A stretch of DNA of 64,000 nt from NCBI GenBank assembly GCA_963969345.1, contig OZ017767.1, forward strand, positions 3,376,739 to 3,440,738, given 5' to 3'. The stretch comes from Turbatrix aceti (taxonomy: Eukaryota > Nematoda > Chromadorea > Rhabditida > Panagrolaimidae). Both the position numbers and the translations under genes were made by a program. Positions 25,751 through 34,988 of this stretch are shown one piece after another; position 1 is the stretch's first letter; each line of letters starts with the position of its first letter. Below the pieces are notes generated by a model. That model saw only the letters and a program-made list of their open reading frames with translations, was not told the DNA's origin and searched no databases.

Positions 25751-26328
25751 ATTATTTGCCTATGAATCTCATTTTTTAACCTGTGATTGTTTTTGTCCGT
25801 TTTTTGGTTGTGCAGGTAAATTATTTTTTAAACTGACGTTTGGATTTTGGATAAGGGCTTCGGGGGGTCTCCTAGTCGCGAAAAAAACTCAACTTTAGCG
25901 GCTGTTTTTTGAATCGCATGCAACTTTTGATTCAAAATCCATGAGCAGAAAGAAAGGTAGAAAATACAAACTTTTTACATGGGTAAAAGAAAAAACAACA
26001 AAGTTCGTAGTCTCGTAGCGATTTTAGCGCTGCTTTTTTTTGCCGCGAGTTTTGTTGGTACCGTATCCGCTTGTGCTTTGCTTTTGTTGTTGCAGCCTTG
26101 CACGTTTTTTCTTTTTTGTCTTTCTTCCTTTTTTCATACGCATTTACCTTTTTGGTTAACGCGTATGAATGCGTAAAGAATTCTTTGTGTAAATTGGTGT
26201 TGTTTGACGGCTATCTTCGACAATCAAACTGATGAACGGAGCGGTCTACCGGCGAGGTCGAGACAAGAAAAGACTGTTTATTTTAATGACGAAAAGCTAT
26301 ATATATCAGTAGTCAATGCAAATATCCT
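25751..26328. other. 3' flank of small heat-shock gene 1
   Basis: The first ~240 bp match the 3' flank of the second heat-shock copy (57940-58174) in inverted orientation. A 65-residue hydrophobic frame at 25979-26176 lacks support and is not matched as an open frame in the other copy. Confidence 0.6.
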
Positions 26329-26947
26329 TCAGTCCTCCTCCTGGACAAAGAAATTGTGCACCTTGATGAAAAGGTCCAGCTTGCAATCGTAACGGCGCCC
26401 CTTTGCAATGGCCTCTAGCGTCGTCAGGTATTCCTTGCTCGAGTTCGCATGAGGGTGAATGGCGTCGAGGTAGACCGGCTTGGTTGGATCGACCTTTGTT
26501 GCGACGATGTAGGTGCGCCGTTGACGGTGTTCAGCTAGAGCTCCGCATGCTCTACCGTCTGCAGCACAAGCAGTGCGTGCAGCCTGGCCTCAACCACCGG
26601 CGGCTCTAAAACATTTTTTATATAATTGTTTGTAATTTTAAAAACATACCCGGTCCACCTCCGTCCAGAGCGAGGTGCCTGTCGTTCATGGCGAACTTCA
26701 GGCGCTCCCTCTCCGCCGCCTCCAAGACGTTGAGCAGGCCATTGAGGGCCTGCTCGCGGTCCTCCGGTCGAGTGCCCGGATCGGACAACATCGCCTTGAC
26801 ACCCGGGATGTCGATGGGTGCCCAGACGATGCTGTCCAGGCTGCGGAGGTAGTACTCCGCATGCTCCGGCGTCTTCAGGGCGAAGAGCGCCTTCACCGTC
26901 TTTGTCCTGATTGCCTCGACGGCAGGTTGGTTCGTCGTTGAGGACAT
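26329..26947 (-). pseudogene. Two-domain EHAE-repeat gene, copy A (nonsense and frameshift)
   Basis: The start is ATG at 26947. Exon 1 is 26947-26650 and exon 2 starts at 26605, with an intron ending ATGTTTTAG. The first domain contains KALFALKTPEHAEYYLRSLD, WAPIDIPGVKA and REQALNGLLNVLEAAERERL. A second, related domain begins in exon 2 with HALLVLQTVEHAEL. A TAG at 26535-26537 interrupts it where the other copies have TAC. A frame change follows, after which the reading resumes as TYIVATKVDPTKPVYLDAIH, YLTTLEAIAKGRRYDCKLDL and ends VQEED at 26329. The full-length ancestor would be about 190 residues with two tandem domains of the same design. I do not recognise the family. The tail preserved here is lost in copies B and C. 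Confidence 0.6.
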
Positions 26948-27702
26948 CGTGAGCGTGGGTTGTAGGGTTTTTCAAACGTTTGACGGATGAAGCGTGCACA
27001 GATAAACTGTGAAGTTTGTTTGTCCAAAATTTGCTATGTGGGTTGCTATTTTTGTAATTTGCATGACACGTTTTTTTTTAGTGCATTTCTTTTTATTTCC
27101 CGGTGCAAACTACGACAACAAGCCGGATAAATTTGCATTCATTCAAAAACATAACAAAAAGTTTGGTGTCGTTCTTCTATTGTGGTATCTTCTATTGTGG
27201 CGATTTTTCTCTCCAAGGAACAGGCTGGAAGATTGTCGGGGTCAACTGTGCAAATGGCACAATTGCAGATACAGTGTAGTAGAGACCGTTGGCGGTCCCC
27301 TTCATGTGGTGACGGTGCTCTGATTCTTTGTCGCTTTGCGGGTTGCGGCATCCTTTTCTTGTTGCAAGTCGGGAGCTGCGGCGAAGGGTAGCGGTTGTGA
27401 CGAGTCCAGCAGGTGGAATCGTCAACTTTGCCGAGGCAAGTGGCGAATCGTGTTGTGCGTCTCGTTTGGTTTTGGTATGCTAATTTCTTCAGTTGCCAAC
27501 CTGGCCTGGTCTGTATGCCGATAGTGTAAGGCGTCGTCTTTTTTGATGATCACGCGAGTTGGTGACTGCTGTACACCGTGTGTACAGACTAGGGAGTCAA
27601 CAGAGGCGAGTCAAGGAAGGGTTACTTTATTGGGTGGCCATGGCCGGGTCGAAACGTGTCAATGTTATGCAAATCTTGTAGTTGGGAATCAGGTGTTGGG
27701 AA
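26948..27702. other. Spacer between two-domain gene copies, repeat-rich
   Basis: The first ~230 bp (26948-27170) recur after copy B at 28404-28625, so they are the common upstream region of this gene family. The minus strand at 27140-27430 has short coding-like frames (for example one containing RRSSRLATRKGC) that look like element debris. No intact gene is supported. Confidence 0.5.
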
Positions 27703-28403
27703 TCAGGTTAGGTGACGACAGGGTCGAAACGTGTCGGCACGCGGCGCTCCCTGATCGGCCGACCGTGCAGGAGGTTGTCGAGCTGGGCATGCCTTGATGG
27801 AGGAGCTTGACTCTCCTCGGGGAGGTTCGTAGCCGGCCGGGTAAGGTTCTGTCGCTGAGTTGCTGGGTTCAGGTTGGGGTGTGCTCTGAGCCGGGTTGGG
27901 TATCGCCTTAATGTCATCGATGTGTATGGTCGAGGGTTGTCCGTTGACGAGGACCTCGAAGATTGTCTCCGACTTGACGGTGTTCTGGTAGAGCTCCGCG
28001 TGCTCTACCGTCTGCAGCACAAGAAGTGCGTGCAGCCTGGCCTCAACCACCGGCGGCTCTAAAACATTTTTTATATAAAAATTGTTTGTAATTTTAAAAA
28101 CATACCCGGTCCACCTCCGTCCAGAGCGAGGTGCCTGTCGTTCATGGCGAACTTCAGGCGTTCTCGCTCGGCCGCCTCCAGGACGTTGAGCAGGCCATTG
28201 AGGGCCTGCTCGCGGTCCTCCGGTCGATTGCCCGGATCGGACAACATCGCCTTGACACCCGGGATGTCGATGGGTGCCCAGACGATGCTGTCCAGGCTGC
28301 GGAGGTAATACTCCGCATGCACCGGCGTCTTCAGGGCGAATAGCGCCTTCACCGTCTTTGTCCTGATGGCCTCGACGGCAGGGGTGTTCGTCGTGGAGGA
28401 CAT
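27703..28403 (-). CDS. Two-domain EHAE-repeat gene, copy B, with retroelement-like tail
   Basis: ATG is at 28403. Exons 28403-28106 and 28058-27703 (298 + 356 nt) join in frame to give 217 aa. Residues 1-~125 match copy A domain by domain, with EHAEYY and EHAELY motifs. After QNTVKSET the native tail is replaced by FEVLVNGQPSTIHIDDIKAI, which resembles the C-terminal end of retrotransposon integrase/pol proteins (the segment ending in 'IDRLKP'). A basic ending of the kind RRVPTRFDPV lies in the neighbouring frame. This therefore looks like a host-gene copy fused to the end of a Gypsy/Pao-type pol gene, with a frame change near 27917. Whether it is expressed is unknown. Confidence 0.5.
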
Positions 28404-28755
28404 CGTGAGCGTGGGTTGTAGGGTTTTTCAAACGTTTGACGGATGAAGCGTGCACAGATAAACTGTGAAGTTTGTTCGTCCAAAATTTGCTATGTGGGTT
28501 GCTATTTTTGTAATTTGCATGACACGTTTTTTTTAGTGCATTTCTTTTTATTTCCCGGTGCAAACTACGACAACAAGCCGGATAAATTTGCATTCATTCA
28601 AAAACATAGCAAAAAGTTTGGTATGGTTCCGGCTATGCCAAGCGAGTTCAAAACGCAATGATTGTTGGTGCATTGTAATGATTTTTGAACTTTTGAAGTA
28701 TAAATTGTGCTAAAAAACATGTTTTCAAGGAACCCTCCAGGCGGCCAAGCTTTCG

Positions 28756-28827
28756 GCCCATGTAGTATAGTGGTTAGTATCCGACGTTGTGGCCGTCGTG
28801 ACGGTGGTTCGATTCCACCCATGGGCA
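28756..28827 (+). tRNA. tRNA-His (anticodon GTG)
   Basis: The 72-nt cloverleaf has acceptor stem GCCCATG paired with CATGGGC, a D-arm with AGTGGTTAGT, anticodon stem CGACG/CGTCG around loop TTGTGGC (anticodon GTG), T-arm GGTGG-TTCGATT-CCACC and discriminator A. The usual extra G at position -1 happens to be encoded just upstream. The box sequences for RNA polymerase III are intact. The duplicate copy on the opposite arm (57225-57242) keeps only the first 18 nt. Confidence 0.93.
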
Positions 28828-30348
28828 ACTCCTTTTTGCCCGCCATGCGGGTACCTGGACAGGTAGGGCGGGCGAAAAGCGTGGAATACCAATTTTGTTC
28901 GTTGACAAAGCTTTTTTACATGGATATCCCGCCAAAATGAGTAGTTGTGCGCTTTTTGAGGCTGCGACGTGTAGAGCTGGGGAGCAAAGTCGTACATGGT
29001 CTCCGACCAGACTGCGCAGGTTGTCACGCCGCAATCCCAAATAAATCCCTGCAGCATCCGTAGGATTACCGGTTTGATTGCGCATCTCTTGTTAACCATA
29101 CACATGCACACAACATCTGCTGCTGCGGAACTGGTCAAAATCACACCTGATGGCTGTGATCTGATTTTTTTCCATGTTAGCGTTCCTGTGATTCCAAAAA
29201 AACCTGTTTGGCTTTCTTGACTCACGCAATCCGGATCGGGTAACAACAGATGTCTCGCCTGATAACGCAATAATGTGGCCTCACTGTCTGGCGTAAGACT
29301 CAACACACGCCAGAATAAATGTTTTACGTTTGTCACAAGGAGTGCGTGCAGCCTGGCCGGAACGATCTGCGGCTCTAAAACATTTTCTATATAAAAATTT
29401 CAGAAACAAAGCTTTTTTAAATACATGGATATCCCGCCAAAATGAGTAGCTGTGCGCTTTTTGAGGCTGCGACGTGTAGAGCGGGGGGGGGGCAAACTTT
29501 GCCACATACCTTCAGCCCCGTGACAAAAAGAATTTCAAGCTACACCAGGTTATGAACGTGAACGGGCCCCTCTTCGTGCAATATCTCCATTCCCGAGTTT
29601 TTTGTGAATTGGCTGTGCACGAGAAATAGAAATTAATTGTAAAAAAAAAAATTATTTGTCATCAACGCTGTAGACTTCGTTTTTGAAAAAAAATGATCGA
29701 CAAAAACCGACGTCAATGCTCTTTTACGATCTTGACCCCTATATGGGCGTGTTTGTGTCGCCTTTCACTGATTGCGAATTGTTTTTGGGCTTCCGGCGGT
29801 TGTGTTCTGTTACCGACCTGGCCCGCGAGTCTGTTAATGCGGTCGGTTCAACTGGAGCACGTGATTCATCTAGTTTTATATTCCTGATGTTGTTATTATT
29901 TTTTCGCGGACAATTTTGATTGCGATATGAAACCTGTGTACGCTCCTGATGTTTTCCAAAATAATTTTTTTATAATTTAAAAAGCATTTGTTATGTTTTC
30001 TAACAATCGTTTTTGCAATTTTTTTATCACTCGAGTGCTGAACAATTATTCTGGTTCAGATTTTGTTTTTCTCATTTGTTGCATGATTCTGACTTTTGTG
30101 CTCCTTTTTCATAAATACAATACCGTGGGGAGGGAAAGGGTCTTTTTCTCGCGTTGGCTTCTACATAAGACGTCGAATGATGAGTTGTGAGCCGTTAGAG
30201 GTTGCTGGAGACCGTGAAAACCGATGATTCAAGGCAGAATTTATCACGAGAATTTTTTTACATTTATACAAAAAAAATGTCAAAAAATTCTTCATGTTCT
30301 TTCATTCACTCACTTGAACATGTATTATTTTTAAAAATCTTTTAGGCC
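28828..30348. other. Intergenic with duplicated fragments
   Basis: 28900-29100 matches 55060-55260 in inverted orientation. 29339-29400 is a fragment of the second exon and intron end of the two-domain gene, and 29400-29500 repeats 28910-28990 with small changes. From 29520 to 30348 I see only AT-rich sequence upstream of the peptidase gene, with a TTTTAG acceptor-like site 3 bp before its ATG. Confidence 0.6.
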
Positions 30349-33183
30349 ATGCCAGCGGTAGTGGTGCCCGAGAAACCGGCCTCATCGGTAACGGTCTCAT
30401 CTGCAGGCAGCATAGGCTCAGCAATCGGTAAAAAAACTTACAAAAAAATTAGTCAGCTCCAGACCGTGATTATCGTCATTTTACTAATCGCCATCGGAAT
30501 TTTGGTATTTTTTCTGGCGTTCAGGAAGCCTGCTCCAGTGCTTGAAATCGTCGAAAACGATGCTAGTAAGACTCTTTCTATCTACGACTACGATGAATTT
30601 CAAACCCGACGCTTCTCAACAGGATTTATTCCAAACATTGTACGCATTTTGGACGACGGACGACTTATCAGAATGGTTGATCGAAAATATGTTGTGAGCA
30701 TAAATTATCGTCTTTGAGGAAACTGAATAGAAAAATTTGTTAAACACCATCTATTTAGCTTTCCCCTGTATCATCAGCATTTTCAACAACCGTGGTGCCC
30801 GGAGATCAGGTGCTGCTCGATTTTGGCCTGCAGTCGGTGCAGTCATCCGGAATTAATCCAAACAACATTGACCTGAGCCCGTCTCTCGAGTACGTGGCGT
30901 ACTCGTACTCAATCAACGTAGGCCTTTTCAATATTTTTACTAATTTTCGGAAAAGATCTCGCTCTTTTTTTAGAGGACATATCGCTGTATGAAATACGGA
31001 AAGCTAGTTGACGGTGATGTTCAAGGTTTGGTCAACTTGACAGACACATGCGAAATCCAAGCTTTTAAATGGATTTCGAGGCCTCGGGGCAGATCGCTGG
31101 GTGATTCCGGACCTTTATTTGTATGTTTTTTTCCGAATACGTATAAGACAAAATGGAAATATTATTTTTGTAGGTCTACACATACAAAAATGATATTTAC
31201 GTCAACGGTCAAAAAATGACAAATTCAAGCGGAGAATTTCACTACTTTGGCGTGCCTGATTGGGTTTACAGTGGTATGAATATTTTACGCTATTATTTAT
31301 TTCACTTTTGAATCACAAAAAAAAAACATTTTGTAGAAGAAGCAACAACCGAGATGACATTTGTCAGCCCCAACGGCAAGTGGCTGGCCTACGTCGAAGT
31401 CGACTCAACGGCCGTTAACAAGTACCTGGTGCCTCAATACAACAACGGACAGGACAACCCGAAGTACAACAACATTCCCTACCCCTACGTTGGGCAAACC
31501 AATCCAACAGTCAGGTTCTATTACGTCAACTTGGAAAATCCAGACGAACTTGGAAGAATCCAGGTAGAGCCACCTGCATCTCTCGCTAACGCGTATGTTT
31601 TTTTGTGCAACAAAAAAAATTTTTTTAATAGAAAAAATTTTTAGACAGCCCATATTCTACAATGCCATTCTGACAGACAAGAAATTGCTCATCACCTGGA
31701 GTGACCGTAATCAAACCAAAGTCGTCATCCAAGAAATCTACCTGGATGATTCAGCAATGCCAAAGTCTCCAGATGTCACTGTCGACTTTGTTAACGTCAA
31801 TGGATTATCAAAATGGGCTTTTCCAATAGACATACATGACTGTTACACTGACGACTACGCCACGGTGAGAGTTCCCGTTCCCGCGGGAAACAACGTCTTT
31901 GACAGCTATGCAGCACTTTCCAACGGTACCTACACTACCAACTATGAAAAAACGCAATATTTTGATGAACAAAACGCAATTTACTGCAACAACGATTTCT
32001 GGTTTATACTTGGTTTTGGAGCGGATGGAGTCAGTCAGAACCTGTATGCCAGGTTCAGGAACGGCACTTTGTTGCCTCTGGCGGGAAATGAAGCCGACGA
32101 TAGCTGCGGATACGTGCTTGATTTCACCGTGCCGAAGTCAGGATCGAATGCCGATTACTTTTTTGTCAGGTGTGAAGACCGGCCATTTGGGTCAGAAATT
32201 ATGTCAATGCGGAGTCTCAGCAATTTTTCCGTGCTTGAGTCTTCCGTAAAAAGATCTGGCTACGAGGGCGTTCAAACCCCCAACATGGAACTATTCACTA
32301 TGCGTCTGTCTTCTGGCATCGGTGGGTGATTAAAAAAGTGTGATTCATGAGAAAAAAAATAGTTTCAGATGCAAATGTTATGCTGCTGCTTCCGCCAAAC
32401 GCTACCGCAATTTCACCAGTTCCAGTGTACTACAACGTTTATGGTGGACCCGATTCTAACATGATTTATAACAGCACACCCCAGGAATTTGCCTACTACC
32501 TAGCTACGATCAGAGGCTATGCAGTCTTCTATTCATCCGTCAGCGGCTCCGGGCGACGAGGCTGGAAGATCACAACTCAGATTCGCATGAATTTTGGCAA
32601 AGCCGAGATCGAAGATTCTGTCGAAGTCCTTCGACTCGTGTTGGCACGCTACGATCAATTGGACAGAAGTCGGACACTTGTTTTTGGGGCCAGTTACGGT
32701 GGTTTTGCTACAGCGCACATGGCAGCCTTCGATGGCGGAGCTACGATCAAGTGCGCGAGTATATTTGCCATGGTATCAAATTTCAGAATTTACGGTAAGC
32801 ACAAAATGCTTTGAATTGTGTGGATGTATGATTTTTCAGATTCCATCTACACGGAGCGGTACTTGCAACTCAACAACACGGCGTACAATCAAGCAGAAAT
32901 CGTCACAGACGCCAACATGAAAAATCTCGCAAGAGTCAAGCTGCAGGTCGGTCACAACCTGGCAGATGACAACGTTCACTTTGGCAACACGGCCTACTTT
33001 ACGGAAGCACTCATCGAGCGAAATATATTTTTCGACGAAAGGGTGCGCACGTGCTTTGTGTTTTATCTCATGCAAAAACATTTTCAGGTATACACAGACT
33101 ACGGCCATCACAACTCCAGAACCGAGATTGCACTGGATCACTTCATGACAGAAACGTGCTTTGGAAGAAAGCTCAGAGCTTAG
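30349..33183 (+). CDS. Dipeptidyl peptidase IV family membrane peptidase (S9B, DPF-like)
   Basis: This type II membrane serine peptidase would remove X-Pro/X-Ala dipeptides from peptide N-termini outside the cell. Nine exons: 30349-30693, 30759-30917, 30974-31120, 31174-31273, 31337-31592, 31645-32321, 32369-32794, 32840-33042 and 33088-33183 (802 aa). A short cytosolic tail is followed by one transmembrane helix (VIIVILLIAIGILVFFLAF). Next come the beta-propeller, with conserved DYATVRVPVP-type strands and several N-glycosylation sites, and the alpha/beta-hydrolase domain. The nucleophile lies in GASYGG (Ser near 32692), the acid in LADDNVHF (Asp near 32965) and the histidine in YTDYGHH (near 33106). 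All three are present, so it should be active, unlike the DPP6/DPP10 group. The ATG sits 3 nt after a TTTTAG acceptor, consistent with spliced-leader addition. Confidence 0.94.
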
Positions 33184-33520
33184 TAATATTTTTCTCATCC
33201 TGTGAACCCGGTGATGTATCTTTCTAGTCAACGCTTGTGATATTCCAGGCATTTAATCAATATTTAAATTTTGCTACAACTGTTAGCATTGGAAAATAAA
33301 TTATTACATGATTTGAATTTGATGAAACTGATTAGCAACGAAATTTTAGAGCAACCAATTTTTTGAAGCCACAGGACAAAAAAGAAATTTTAAAAATGTA
33401 ACAACGTCTGCACCGTAACTGAAAATATGCCATTGATCACAGAAAATAAAAAAAATATCGCTTGCTGCAGCAAAAAATTGAAGCATCCACAATTTCAAGT
33501 TAACATCCTGCAAGGCATCC
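33184..33520. other. 3' flank of the peptidase gene
   Basis: It contains an AATAAA at 33295-33300 and AT-rich sequence. No gene is seen. Confidence 0.6.
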
Positions 33521-34870
33521 ACACATGTAAATAAATATTTTTTGTTTCCTAATTAATTTGATGTTTCCTAATTAATTTGAGAGAAAATAAATCCATTTTC
33601 TTTTTTGTTGCAAAAAAAGCCAACTCTACGGCATTACCAAGCCTGCCCGCAAGATTATCGCCGCCCGTAAGATTATCTGTCGATTCTCGGCCTGATTCTC
33701 GAAATCACCGCCCGCAAATATTATCCGTCTTCTCTCCTCGCTGAACCTCTAACCTGTAACCGATTCATCTGTACCCGATCTGAACAACCATCAATTTACG
33801 TATCTCACTGTCATGGAACCTACCTGTAATCCTTCGCGCCACAACCCTGTCAAAAGTAAGTTCATTTTTTAAAAGAAAATACATAATTTTTGGAGCCAAA
33901 CCAAACGAACGTAAATTAAAATCAAGTTGTTTTTCAGGAAATTTAACACGCTGTCAAACTGTCTGTACCGATAAAACCTTATTACCCATGGAGCGATTGT
34001 TGGGACACTGGAAGAACTATCGCGGCGGTGGTGAGTTGGACATGTAGAGACGACAAAAAGACGTAATTTCAAAAAACGCAGGGGTTTCGTCCGCTTTTTG
34101 GATTCAAGGAGACGATCTTAGACAAAAAAATAAGCGGAAACAGTGAACAACACTGATGAAAACAAAAAAACGGGATTTTTGCAAAACGCGGCATTTTTTT
34201 GCAACAGCAAAAAAAGTCATCAAAATGCACACCTGGCCCGCATTTTGGACATCGATTATCGAGCGCACTGAAAGAGTCTCGTTCTTTATCACGTCTTCTC
34301 TCTTGTCCAACTCGCCACTGCCGCCAAGAAGAAAGGGGGATGCGAGGTGAGTTGTTTTTTAATTCATGCCTTCTGACATTCATTTTTCTTTTCTTTTCAG
34401 AGACACTTGGAGTTAGGACATTGCATGGATACGCTCGACAACGATCGTTGGATGTCACGATGACAATTGGCTTTTTCGGTAGCCGTCGACAACGTTGCCT
34501 GGATTCCGCAGAAGTTGTAGCCGACTCAGTTGCCTCTGGTTGTCCGTCCTTCATGTGTTCGTAGTATCACTTGATCAGCTGTCGGTGCGCCTAGGTCAAA
34601 AGGACTTTGCGCGGCCGCAGCACCTTGAACGCTTCTCAAGTGCACTTTTGTGCCGCCGATTCCGTGCGGATTGCCTATCTCGTTCTTCACGTCGTATCTC
34701 TTCTTCGATTTTACGCTGCTGCCAAGAAGAAATGGGGCTTCTTGGCAGCAACCTCGGTCGAGTATGGGGCTTCTTGAGGTGAGTTGTTTTTTCTCTTTTT
34801 GTATTCTGAAATTCATTTTTGTTATTTTTCAGGGACATTTGGAGTTGGGAAGTTGGGACATTGTTGCCGA
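33520..34870. repeat. Diverged copy of the recurring downstream unit (U1)
   Basis: This stretch carries the same landmarks in the same order as the units after each gene-family member: GAGAAAATAAATC plus GTTGCAAAAAAA (33580-33620), an exon-like segment with CCTTATTACCC and GAACTATCGCGGCGGTGGTG (33990-34030), a GCCAAGAAGAAAGGGGGATG segment before a GTGAGTTG donor (34325-34350), a TTTTCAG acceptor, and the minus-strand motif GAPTADQV (around 34580). It is clearly more diverged than the units at 41.3, 45.1, 48.6 and 53.9 kb. Confidence 0.6.
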
Positions 34871-34988
34871 GCGTTAAAGCCATACCACAAAAAGTTCTCA
34901 TTTTTTTCATCTGATATCATATTTAGCAAAATGTGGCTGTAATGATTTGAATTGTCTTAAATGTGAACTTAAATTAAATCTATTTGTG

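Larger units (their letters stand above)
24930..29340. repeat. Left arm of a large inverted segmental duplication
   Basis: This arm carries the small heat-shock gene, copies of the two-domain gene, the tRNA-His and the sequence following it. The same components recur in reverse orientation at about 55.0-59.0 kb, including matched non-coding flanks (for example the sequence at 25840-25990 against 57940-58090, and 28650-29090 against 55060-57370). Identity is high in the heat-shock gene (3 amino-acid differences in 172) and lower or broken elsewhere. About 26 kb separates the arms. Boundaries are approximate. Confidence 0.8.

Noticed and set aside
25979..26176. 65-aa hydrophobic frame
   Set aside because: Signal-like composition, but the inverted duplicate at 57.9 kb does not keep it open, and no splice or promoter evidence exists.
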